A stretch of DNA of 64,000 bases from [Streptosporangium] indianense (GTDB lineage: Bacteria > Actinomycetota > Actinomycetes > Streptomycetales > Streptomycetaceae), in NCBI RefSeq assembly GCF_021474405.1, contig NZ_JAKEIO010000013.1, positions 25,354 to 89,353 on the forward strand. The letters run 5' to 3'. The notes beneath the pieces were generated by a model, which was not told where the DNA came from, made no database searches, and saw only the letters and a list, made by a program, of their open reading frames with translations. Both the position numbers and the translations under genes were made by a program. Positions 8,645 to 16,565 of the stretch are shown here, piece after piece (positions within the stretch are counted from its first letter, which is position 1; each line of letters begins with the position of its first letter).

Positions 8645-9622
8645 ATGCCAGGCGCCATCTACGCCGAGGGTCTGGTCAAGACCTTCGGTGACGTAAGGGC
8701 CTTGGACGGCGTCGACCTCGACGTGCCCGAAGGCACGGTCCTCGGCCTGCTCGGGCCGAACGGCGCGGGCAAGACCACCACCGTCCGCTGCCTGACCACC
8801 CTGCTGCGGCCCGACAGCGGGCGCGCGGTCGTCGCGGGCATCGACGTGCTCAAACAGCCGGACGCGGTCCGCCGCTCCATCGGCCTGTCCGGCCAGTTCG
8901 CGGCCGTCGACGAATACCTCACCGGCCGGGAGAACCTCCAGATGGTCGGCCGGCTCTACCAGATGCGGGCGAAGGCGGCGAAGGAGCGCGCGGCCGAACT
9001 GCTGGAGCAGTTCCATCTCACGGACGCCGCCGACCGCCCCACCAAGACCTACTCGGGCGGCATGCGCCGCCGGCTCGACCTCGCGGCGGCCCTGGTCGTC
9101 TCGCCGCCCGTGATGTTCATGGACGAGCCGACGACCGGCCTCGACCCCCGCAACCGCCAGCAGCTGTGGGAGGTCATCAAGCAACTGGTCTCCGGCGGCA
9201 CCACCCTGCTGCTCACCACGCAGTACCTGGAGGAGGCCGACCACCTGGCCCACGACATCGCGGTGGTCGACCACGGCAAGGTCATCGCCAAGGGCACCTC
9301 CGACCAGCTCAAGGCCCGCACCGGCGGCGAGCGCGTCGAGGTCGTGGTGCACCAGCGCGAGCACATCCAGGCCGCCGCCGAGGTCCTGGCCGGTTTCGGC
9401 AAGGGCGAGACCACCGTCGAGGACCACATGCGCAAGCTCACCGCCCCGGTGACCGGCGGTGCCAAGCTCCTCGCCGAGGTCATCCGCGAGCTGGACACCC
9501 GGGGCATCGAGATCGACGACATCGGCCTGCGCCGGCCGACCCTCGACGACGTCTTCCTCTCCCTGACGGGACACGTGGCCGAGGCCAAGGACCAGGAGAA
9601 CGACAAGGAGGCCGCCCAGTGA
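8645..9622 (+). CDS. Daunorubicin-resistance-type ABC transporter ATP-binding protein (DrrA-like)
   Basis: A 325-aa ATPase of the ABC-2 type drug exporter class. The ATG at 8645 follows GAAGACGTGGAGACT and gives MPGAIYAEGLVKTFG. Motifs in order are Walker A GPNGAGKTT, a Q-loop in IGLSGQFAAVDEYLTGREN, signature YSGGMRRRLDLA and Walker B VMFMDEPTTGLDPRN. The C-terminal ~90 residues match the DrrA-type regulatory extension. Its stop overlaps the start of the permease gene (GTGA), so the two are coupled. The substrate is unknown. Confidence 0.93.
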   Translation: MPGAIYAEGLVKTFGDVRALDGVDLDVPEGTVLGLLGPNGAGKTTTVRCLTTLLRPDSGRAVVAGIDVLKQPDAVRRSIGLSGQFAAVDEYLTGRENLQMVGRLYQMRAKAAKERAAELLEQFHLTDAADRPTKTYSGGMRRRLDLAAALVVSPPVMFMDEPTTGLDPRNRQQLWEVIKQLVSGGTTLLLTTQYLEEADHLAHDIAVVDHGKVIAKGTSDQLKARTGGERVEVVVHQREHIQAAAEVLAGFGKGETTVEDHMRKLTAPVTGGAKLLAEVIRELDTRGIEIDDIGLRRPTLDDVFLSLTGHVAEAKDQENDKEAAQ

Positions 9623-10476
9623 GCGCCGTCACCGACACCGTGCGGGTCGCACCGGCAACGAACCCGGTCAGCCAGTCGATCCGGGACTCGATGGTCGTCG
9701 CCAAGCGCAACCTGATCCGCATGTCCCGGATCCCCGAGATGATCATCTACGGGCTGATCCAGCCGATCATGTTCGTGGTGCTGTTCACCTACGTCTTCGG
9801 CGGCTCCATGCAGATCGGCAACAGCACCAGTGCCGCCGACTACAAGAACTTCCTGATGGCGGGCATCTTTGCGCAGACCGTCACGTTCGCCACCGCCAGT
9901 TCCGGCGCCGGCATCGCCGACGACATGCACAAGGGCCTCATCGACCGCTTCCGCTCCCTGCCGATGGCACGCGGCGCGGTGCTCACCGGCCGTACCCTCG
10001 CCGACTCCGTGCAGACGGCCCTCACCCTGGTCGTCCTCGCCGTGGTCGCCCTGCTCGTCGGCTGGCGTGTCGGATCGGACGGCAGCACCAACGCCGCCAA
10101 GGTCCTCGCGGCCTTCGGCCTGCTGCTCCTGCTCGGCTACGCGTTCACCTGGATCGGCGCCCTGATCGGTATGTCGGTGAAGACCCCCGAGGCGGCCACC
10201 TCCAGCGGCCTCATCTGGCTCTTCCCGGTCACGTTCATCTCCAACGCCTTCGTCGACACCAGCCACATGACCCCGTGGCTGCGCCACATCGCGGAGTGGA
10301 ACCCCTTCAGCGCCACGGTCCAGGCCTGCCGTGTGCTGTTCGCCAACCCGGGCCAGTCCCCGTCGGACGCCTGGCCCATGCAGCACCCGGTGTGGGCCTC
10401 GCTGATCTACTCGATCCTGATCCTGGTGATCTTCCGGACCCTGGCCGTGCGCAAGTACCGCTCGGCGACGGCATGA
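9619..10476 (+). CDS. ABC-2 type transporter permease (DrrB-like)
   Basis: A 285-aa membrane protein with about six transmembrane segments, starting at a GTG that overlaps the ATPase stop by 4 nt. IYGLIQPIMFVVLFTYVFGG and the central DMHKGLIDRFRSLPMARGAVL are typical of DrrB-like permeases, as is LIWLFPVTFISNAFVDTSHMTPWLRHIAEWNPFSA near the C-terminus. It forms the membrane half of the exporter with the preceding ATPase. A strong hairpin follows immediately. Confidence 0.93.
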   Translation: MSAVTDTVRVAPATNPVSQSIRDSMVVAKRNLIRMSRIPEMIIYGLIQPIMFVVLFTYVFGGSMQIGNSTSAADYKNFLMAGIFAQTVTFATASSGAGIADDMHKGLIDRFRSLPMARGAVLTGRTLADSVQTALTLVVLAVVALLVGWRVGSDGSTNAAKVLAAFGLLLLLGYAFTWIGALIGMSVKTPEAATSSGLIWLFPVTFISNAFVDTSHMTPWLRHIAEWNPFSATVQACRVLFANPGQSPSDAWPMQHPVWASLIYSILILVIFRTLAVRKYRSATA

Positions 10477-10481
10477 CAAGG

Positions 10482-10506
10482 CCCCGGCGCCGCTGCGGCG
10501 CCGGGG
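10482..10506. terminator. Strong hairpin between exporter operon and greA
   Basis: An 11-bp perfect GC stem (10482-10492 with 10496-10506) and a 3-nt loop lie between two convergent genes. It probably works in both directions. Confidence 0.8.
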
Positions 10507-10533
10507 GCACTTCCGAAGACGGGGTGGGGCCGG

Positions 10534-11031
10534 TCAGCCCTCGTACGGCTCGGCCTTGAGGATCTTCACCAGGGCCTTCTTGCCGTTCGGCAGCTCGTAC
10601 TCGGCGTCCTCGCCGACCTTGTGGCCGATCACGCCGCTGCCCAGCGGGGACTGCGGCGAGTAGGTCTCGATGTCCGAGCTCGCGTACTCCCGGGAAGCGA
10701 GCAGGAACGTCAGCGTGTCGTCCTCGTCCCCGTCGAACGCGATCGTGACGACCATGCCCGGCGCCACCGCACCGTCCGCCGCGGGCGCCTCACCGACCTT
10801 GGCGCTCTCCAGGAGCTGGGTGAGCTGGCGCACGCGGAGCTCCTGCTTGCCCTGCTCCTCCTTGGCCGCGTGGTACCCGCCGTTCTCACGCAGGTCGCCC
10901 TCCTCGCGCGCCGCGGCGATCTTCGCGGAGATCTCCGCCCGCGCGGGACCAGTAAGGTACTCAAGCTCAGCCTTGAGCTTGTTGTACGCCTCCTGGGTCA
11001 GCCAGGTGACGTTCTCGCTGGTCTGGGTCAC
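10534..11031 (-). CDS. greA: Transcription elongation factor GreA
   Basis: Rescues backtracked RNA polymerase by stimulating transcript cleavage in the secondary channel. The 165-aa protein starts at GTG 11029-11031 behind a good AGGAG, giving MTQTSENVTWLTQEAYNKLKAEL. The N-terminal coiled-coil carries the acidic tip region (AREEGDLRENGGYHAAKEEQG), and the C-terminal FKBP-like domain has SPLGSGVIGHKVGE. The ORF can be extended 10 codons upstream, but the RBS supports the GTG. Confidence 0.95.
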   Translation of the reverse strand: MTQTSENVTWLTQEAYNKLKAELEYLTGPARAEISAKIAAAREEGDLRENGGYHAAKEEQGKQELRVRQLTQLLESAKVGEAPAADGAVAPGMVVTIAFDGDEDDTLTFLLASREYASSDIETYSPQSPLGSGVIGHKVGEDAEYELPNGKKALVKILKAEPYEG

Positions 11032-11209
11032 AGGTGCTCCTCGTAGGTACTGGGAATACAAAGCATCGCCCTACCCAGAAGAATGTTCCTTCACGGAAGG
11101 GCGAAACCACGAGCCTAACAATTCAGGGGCCCGAGGGGGAGGACATATGCGACGACAATCACGTCAATGCAGGTCAGGCCCTGCGTATTCCAGGTGACGT
11201 CGAGCAGTC

Positions 11210-11608
11210 TCAGCCGGTGTGGCAGCCGAGCAGCTCGGCGGTGGTGCCCGGGGAGGTCGTACGGAGGGTGACGACCTTGTCGATGCGGGTCCCGTCCCCG
11301 TCGAAGCGGAAGTCGGCCCGGCCCACCTCGGCGCCGTTCTCGGCCTGCGAGCGCACGGTGCAGTAGCCGTCGGTGCCGGCGTCCTTGCGGACCTCCAGAT
11401 GCACCCGGACGGACTTCTCACCCGGCTCGAAGCTGATCACCTCGGCGCTGATCTCGTTCTGGGCCACGTAGTGGTAGCCGAACCAGCCCACGAGCCCCAG
11501 CAGTGCCACCGCGAGGACGGCGCCCACGACCTTGAGCGTGCGGTCGGCGCGCTCGTCCGAGGAACGGCCGTAACGGCCCTCGGGCGGTCGCGTGCTCGCC
11601 GTACTCAT
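11210..11608 (-). CDS. DUF4307 domain membrane protein
   Basis: A 132-aa actinobacterial protein with one transmembrane helix (VVGAVLAVALLGLVGWFGYHYV) after a basic N-terminus and a small exported beta-rich domain with two cysteines (GYCTV and LLGCHTG) that could form a disulfide. This is the DUF4307 layout. The function is unknown. It is divergent from mca and upstream of greA on the same strand, an arrangement I recall as conserved in Streptomyces. Confidence 0.85.
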   Translation of the reverse strand: MSTASTRPPEGRYGRSSDERADRTLKVVGAVLAVALLGLVGWFGYHYVAQNEISAEVISFEPGEKSVRVHLEVRKDAGTDGYCTVRSQAENGAEVGRADFRFDGDGTRIDKVVTLRTTSPGTTAELLGCHTG

Positions 11609-11755
11609 GATCGTCCTCCTGGCAGGGCCGGGACGAAGGTCCCGGAAGGGGCTCCGGGGCCGGGCCCCGGAATTATTCGCCCCCCGATTCGGTCACTATA
11701 GAAGCCGCTGATTGCGCCGACGCACACAGGGCGCCGACTTACTGAGGATTGAGTC

Positions 11756-12637
11756 TTGACTGACCAGTTGCGACTGATGGCCGTTCACGCCCACCCCGAC
11801 GACGAGTCGAGCAAGGGCGCCGCGACCATGGCGAAGTACGTGTCCGAGGGGGTGGACGTGCTGGTCGTGACCTGCACGGGCGGGGAACGCGGCTCCATCC
11901 TCAATCCGAAGCTCCAGGGCGACGCGTACATCGAGGAGCACATCCACGAGGTGCGCAAGAAGGAGATGGACGAGGCCCGGGAGATCCTGGGCGTCAAGCA
12001 GGAGTGGCTCGGCTTCGTCGACTCCGGGCTGCCCGAGGGCGACCCGCTGCCGCCGCTGCCGGAGGGCTGCTTCGCCCTGGAGGACGTGGACCACGCGGCC
12101 GGTGAGCTGGTGCGCAAGATCCGCGCGTTCCGTCCGCAGGTGATCACCACCTACGACGAGAACGGCGGCTACCCGCACCCCGACCACATCATGACCCACA
12201 AGATCTCCATGGTGGCGTTCGAGTCGGCCGCGGACACCGAGAAGTACCCGGAGGCCGAGTACGGCCCCGCCTACCAGCCGCAGAAGCTCTACTACAACCA
12301 GGGCTTCAACCGCCCGCGCACCGAGGCCCTGCATCAGGCGATGCTCGACCGCGGCCTGGAGTCCCCCTACGGGGACTGGCTCAAGCGCTGGGAAGAGTTC
12401 GGCATGAAGCAGCGCACGCTCACCACGCACATCCCGTGTGCCGAGTTCTACGAGATCCGCGACAAGGCGCTGATCGCCCACGCCACGCAGATCGACCCGG
12501 ACGGGGGCTGGTTCAAGGTGCCCATGGAGATCCAGAAGGAGGTCTGGCCGACGGAGGAGTACGAGCTGGCGAAGGCCCTCGTCGATACCTCCCTCCCCGA
12601 GGACGACCTCTTTGCGGGCATCCGCGACAATGCCTGA
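11756..12637 (+). CDS. mca: Mycothiol S-conjugate amidase Mca
   Basis: A zinc amidase of the LmbE/PIG-L family that cleaves mycothiol S-conjugates to a mercapturic acid and GlcN-inositol, a detoxification step specific to actinobacteria. The metal motif AHPDDE (His13, Asp15, Asp16) and the later YPHPDH are present, plus CTGGERG. At 293 aa it has Mca length, and the KQEWLGFVDSGLPEGDP segment favours Mca over MshB. It starts at TTG 11756, consistent with the conserved N-terminus MTDQLRLMAVHAHPDDE. Confidence 0.93.
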   Translation: MTDQLRLMAVHAHPDDESSKGAATMAKYVSEGVDVLVVTCTGGERGSILNPKLQGDAYIEEHIHEVRKKEMDEAREILGVKQEWLGFVDSGLPEGDPLPPLPEGCFALEDVDHAAGELVRKIRAFRPQVITTYDENGGYPHPDHIMTHKISMVAFESAADTEKYPEAEYGPAYQPQKLYYNQGFNRPRTEALHQAMLDRGLESPYGDWLKRWEEFGMKQRTLTTHIPCAEFYEIRDKALIAHATQIDPDGGWFKVPMEIQKEVWPTEEYELAKALVDTSLPEDDLFAGIRDNA

Positions 12638-12638
12638 C

Positions 12639-12920
12639 ATGAGCGCAAGCGCAAGCCTGGCAATGACGCACCTCGTCTCCTTCGCCAAGGAGGTCGACGA
12701 GGACAAGGTCACCCCCGGAGTCCTCGGCTTCATCGTCTTCGCGGCGATGGCCCTGGCGGTGTGGGCCCTGATGAAGTCCATGAGCCGGCACATGAACCGG
12801 GTCGACTTCACCCAGGTCCCCGACCCCGAGGCCGAGCAGCGGGAACCGTCCGCGACGGAACCGTCCGCGGCGGCCCCGGAAGCGGAGACCTCCGGCGGGA
12901 CCGGCAAGAAGCAGGGCTGA
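12639..12920 (+). CDS. Small membrane protein downstream of mca
   Basis: A protein of about 93 aa with one transmembrane helix (VLGFIVFAAMALAVWALM) and a C-terminal low-complexity tail rich in E, A, P and S. Three in-frame starts are possible: 12630 (overlapping the mca stop), 12639 (chosen) and 12663. It is co-directional and essentially overlapping with mca, so almost certainly co-transcribed. The function is unknown. Confidence 0.75.
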   Translation: MSASASLAMTHLVSFAKEVDEDKVTPGVLGFIVFAAMALAVWALMKSMSRHMNRVDFTQVPDPEAEQREPSATEPSAAAPEAETSGGTGKKQG

Positions 12921-12935
12921 CGCCCCCGAGGGGCG
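12921..12935. terminator. Short hairpin after the mca unit
   Basis: A perfect 6-bp stem with a 3-nt loop (CGCCCC-CGA-GGGGCG) lies immediately after the stop codon, in the gap between convergent genes. Confidence 0.4.
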
Positions 12936-13037
12936 ACGCACCTCCTCGACTCCTCGACGGGAACCGCACCCGCCGGCGGTCCGGCACCACACGCCGCCGA
13001 CGGCTGCGGCCCGTGTGCCGCACAGCACCCCGACGGG

Positions 13038-16000
13038 TCACTCCGACTCCACCGGCACTCCCATCACCTCGCGCGCGTGCCGGTTCGGGACCATGCCGAG
13101 TCGCCAGGCCTGCCAGCCCGCCTCCAGGGTCACGCCGCGCTCCAGCAGCAGCCGGTACGCGTCGAGATAGTCGTCGAGTTTGGCGTCGCGCAGTCCGTGG
13201 CCCGTGCGGGACAGCTGAGCCAGCTCCTCCTGCGCCACCGCCGTCCCCACCTCGATGCCGCCCGGGGCCGCGTAGGGAAGCAGGGTGCAGCGCAGGAAGC
13301 GGGCCCAGTCCTCGCCCCGGCGGTCGCCGTAGGACGTGAACAGCTCCACCGCCTCGTCGTACAGGGCCAGGGCCTGCTGGGTGCGGGCGTTGCCCGCGTC
13401 CACGACCGCCAGCTCCAGGCACGTCCACGCCTCCCCGTGGGCGACGCCGATGCGCTGGAAGTCGGCCCGGGCGTCGACCAGCAGCTGGCGGGCGAAGCCG
13501 GAGTTGCGCAGGGAGCCCGTCTGGGCCGCCCGCTGGTCCCGGGTGACGCGGGCCGAGTGGTGGCGTGCGCAGGCCAGTCCGTAGACGTCCCGCATGCGGG
13601 AGAACATCGTGCGGGCGCGTTCCAGCTCGCGGACCGCCTGGTCGAGATCGCCCGTCTCCTCCAGGGCCTGGCCCAGGTAGTACAGCGTCCAGGCCTCGCC
13701 GCGCGCGTCCTCGTTGTCGCGGTGGCGTGCCGCCGCCCCGCGCAGCTCCTCCACCGCCGGGGACGCGTCCCCCGCGACCAGCAGCGCCCGCGCCAGCTGG
13801 GTCAGCGCCCAGGCCTCACCACGGGCGTCACGGGTGCGCCCGTACAGGTCCAGGGCCGCCCGCAGCTCCGCCTCGGCCCGCGGGACGTCGCCCATGCGCA
13901 GCCCCAGCTGGCCGAGCTGGAAGTGCGCCCACGCCTGGCCGTGCACGGACTCGCCCGCACGGTGCAGGACGAGTGACTCGGTCAGCAGGGCCAGGGCCTC
14001 GCCCACCCGCGCGCGGTCCCGCTCGACGGCCGCCAGGGCGTGCATCGTCCAGGCGCGGTCCGTGGCCAGCTCGTCGGACGCCTGCAGCGCCAGGGCCTCG
14101 CGGAGCTTCTCCGACGCTTCCGTCAGATTGCCCTGGTGGTGCAGGGTGATGCCGAGGGAGCACAGCGCGCGGGCCGCACCGGCGTCGTGATGCGCCTCCC
14201 GGTAGAGGTCCACCACCGAGGCGAGGGTGGTGCGGGCCTTGTCCAGTTCGCCCAGCTGCCGTGCCGCGATGCCCGTGCGCCACTGCACCGAGCGGACCAG
14301 CAGGCCCTCGTCCACCGCCTGGGCCAGCTCGCTGATCTCGCCCAGCCGGTACAGGTCGCCCCGCAGCAGGCAGTAGTCGCACAGGGCGCCCAGCAGGTTC
14401 AGCACCGCCGCCTGGTTCACGCCCTCGGCGTGCCGCAGCGCCGCCGTGATGAAGCTCGACTCGTCGTCCAGCCAGCGCAGCGCCTCGTCGAGGGAGGTGA
14501 AGCCGTACGGGCTGAAGCGGTTGGTGCGCGTCGACATGTTGCCGTCGACCATGCGCAGCACCGAGTCGGCCAGCTCGGCGTAGTTCACGATCAGCCGCTC
14601 CTGCGCGGCCGTGCGCTCGGCCGGCTCCTCCTCGTCCAGCAGCCGGGCCTGGGCGAAGGAGCGGACCAGGTCGTGCAGCCGGTAGCGGTCGCCCCGGACG
14701 TGGTCGATCAGGCCGGCCCGGGTCAGGACCTCCAGATGGCGCGTCGCCTCCGCCTCGTCGGTGGCCAGCAGCGCGGCGGCCGCCGCGGCACCCAGCGAGG
14801 CCCGCCCGGCCAGGGCCAGCCGGCGCAGCAACCGCCGCACGGTCTCCGACTGGTCGGTGTAGCGCAGCCACAGGGCGCGTTCGACCGGCTCGACCGGGCC
14901 GTACGCGTCGAGGTCCGTGGCCAGCGTGCGCGGGGAGCGCGGGCCGAGGCACGAGCCCGCGATGCGCAGCGCCAGCGGCAGCCCGCCGCACAGCTCCCGG
15001 ACCCGGTCGGCGGACTCCGCGTCGTACGGCCCGGAGCGGTCCTGCGCGGCCGCGCCCAGCAGTTCCTCCGCGCCGGCGGCGTCCAGCGGCTCCACCGCCA
15101 GCCGGTGCACCCGGGCGGGAAGGCCGTCCAGCTCCAGCGGGCCCCGCGCGGTCACCAGCACCAGGCTGTCGGACCGCTCCGGGACCAGCGCACGGATCTG
15201 CTCCGCGTCCGAGGCGTCGTCGAGGACGACCGTGACGGGCAGGCCCGTCAGATGCTGGTGGTACAGCTCGCCCAGCCGCTTGACCTGCTGGTCGGGGGAG
15301 GAACGCTCGCGGAACAGCAGCTGTTCGCGGGGCGCGCCGAGCCGGTTCAGCAGATGGAGCAGGGCGTCCCGGGTGGACAGCGGGGAACCGCCCGGCCCCT
15401 CGGCGCGCAGGTCGACGACGCAGGCGCCGCGGAAGTAGTCCCTCAGATCGTGCGTGGCGTGCACCGCGAGGGTCGTACGGCCGCTGCCGGGTTCGCCGTG
15501 CAGCACGACCACGGTCGGCTGGGTCTCGGTGCTCGCGCGGGCCGCCTGCACCCACTGCCGGATCTGCGCCAGCTCGGCCCGCCGCCCGGCGAAGGACCGG
15601 GCCGGTTGCGGGAGCTGCCCGAAGGACTGCTCCAGTACGTTGCGCCCGCGCGCCGCCGCGCTCTTGTCCGCGCCGCGCAGCCGCGGTCCCGTCTTCGTCG
15701 GTCCGGTCGAGGCCGCGAGCACCCGCTGCTGGTCCAGGAACGGCCGGATGCCCCGCACCTCCAGCGCCGTCAGCCACTGCAGCCGCAACTGCTCGGGCCC
15801 GCCCGGCTGGCTCACGGCCCCGGCGCGGTGGTGCGCGGCCGGAAGATGCGACCCGACCACCTTCACCACCGTCGCCGCGGCCCCCACGACGCCCACGGTG
15901 ACACCCGCCCCGAGCGCGGTGCCGGTCCCCGTCCCCAGGGCCATGTCGGCGACGACGGCCGCGACCGCCGCCACGCCGGCCACCAGCAGCGGCGTTCCGG

Positions 16001-16232
16001 CGCCCTCCCGGGCGTAGCGCTGCCCGAAGGTGAGCTGGCCGGCCGCCGCCTCGTCCAGGGCGCGGGTGTAGGCCTCGTACTCCTCGGACGCGCTGCGTGC
16101 CATCACGTCGAGCGCTCCGCGCGCCCGCGCGAGCAGCACCTTCCCATCGGTGCGGCCGCCCGAGCGGCGCACCTCCTCCTCCACGGCCCGCCCCAACAGC
16201 CGCTCGGCCTCCGCCCGATGACTGTCCCGCAT
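13038..16232 (-). CDS. Large NB-ARC ATPase with tetratricopeptide repeats, 1064 aa
   Basis: A STAND-type protein. The N-terminal part carries a small hydrophobic segment (LLVAGVAAVAAVVADMALG) and Gly-rich stretches that may contact the membrane. It is followed by an NB-ARC ATPase with GEPGSGRTTLA, VVLDDASDAEQIRALVP and GLPLALRIAG, then many TPRs to the end. The P-loop lysine is replaced by Arg252. No SARP or HTH DNA-binding domain is visible, so it is more likely a signalling or scaffold protein. The start at 16232 is preferred over 16256 because a purine-rich GGAGGGGGA sits just upstream. Confidence 0.85.
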   Translation of the reverse strand: MRDSHRAEAERLLGRAVEEEVRRSGGRTDGKVLLARARGALDVMARSASEEYEAYTRALDEAAAGQLTFGQRYAREGAGTPLLVAGVAAVAAVVADMALGTGTGTALGAGVTVGVVGAAATVVKVVGSHLPAAHHRAGAVSQPGGPEQLRLQWLTALEVRGIRPFLDQQRVLAASTGPTKTGPRLRGADKSAAARGRNVLEQSFGQLPQPARSFAGRRAELAQIRQWVQAARASTETQPTVVVLHGEPGSGRTTLAVHATHDLRDYFRGACVVDLRAEGPGGSPLSTRDALLHLLNRLGAPREQLLFRERSSPDQQVKRLGELYHQHLTGLPVTVVLDDASDAEQIRALVPERSDSLVLVTARGPLELDGLPARVHRLAVEPLDAAGAEELLGAAAQDRSGPYDAESADRVRELCGGLPLALRIAGSCLGPRSPRTLATDLDAYGPVEPVERALWLRYTDQSETVRRLLRRLALAGRASLGAAAAAALLATDEAEATRHLEVLTRAGLIDHVRGDRYRLHDLVRSFAQARLLDEEEPAERTAAQERLIVNYAELADSVLRMVDGNMSTRTNRFSPYGFTSLDEALRWLDDESSFITAALRHAEGVNQAAVLNLLGALCDYCLLRGDLYRLGEISELAQAVDEGLLVRSVQWRTGIAARQLGELDKARTTLASVVDLYREAHHDAGAARALCSLGITLHHQGNLTEASEKLREALALQASDELATDRAWTMHALAAVERDRARVGEALALLTESLVLHRAGESVHGQAWAHFQLGQLGLRMGDVPRAEAELRAALDLYGRTRDARGEAWALTQLARALLVAGDASPAVEELRGAAARHRDNEDARGEAWTLYYLGQALEETGDLDQAVRELERARTMFSRMRDVYGLACARHHSARVTRDQRAAQTGSLRNSGFARQLLVDARADFQRIGVAHGEAWTCLELAVVDAGNARTQQALALYDEAVELFTSYGDRRGEDWARFLRCTLLPYAAPGGIEVGTAVAQEELAQLSRTGHGLRDAKLDDYLDAYRLLLERGVTLEAGWQAWRLGMVPNRHAREVMGVPVESE

Positions 16233-16565
16233 GTCAAGGTCCCCCTCCGGCGGCAACTCCTGTGCCTACGAGTGTCCTTGGTGGGAGGCGTGAGCGCGAG
16301 GGGACGACGATCAACGTTTGCGTCCGGTGACCTCGAGCCGCTCACCGGGGGCGGGAACGCCGCGGGAATCGGACGGGAAGCCGCCCCCCGACGATGGTCG
16401 AGGCACACACCGCACGACACCACACCGGACCTCCACCGAGCTCCGAGCGCCGCGCCCGACGTCCGGCCACGTCGGCGACCGGCGGTAGCGCAGCGCGTAG
16501 CTCCTCACGGGGGGATGACCGCCTGCCTTGGGGAGGGCGAGTCCAGTTCAACGAGGGAGCTGTCT
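16233..16565. other. Divergent intergenic region at the left edge of the NRPS cluster
   Basis: There are 333 bp without a supported gene between the NB-ARC/TPR gene and the oxygenase gene. It must hold promoters for both directions, but no clear -35/-10 pair stands out. The only firm element is GAGGGAG just before the oxygenase ATG. Confidence 0.5.

Noticed and set aside
14040..16565. Plus-strand extension making the oxygenase appear as a 1431-aa protein
   Set aside because: The upstream part is antisense to the NB-ARC/TPR gene; a good RBS and the domain start support ATG 16566.
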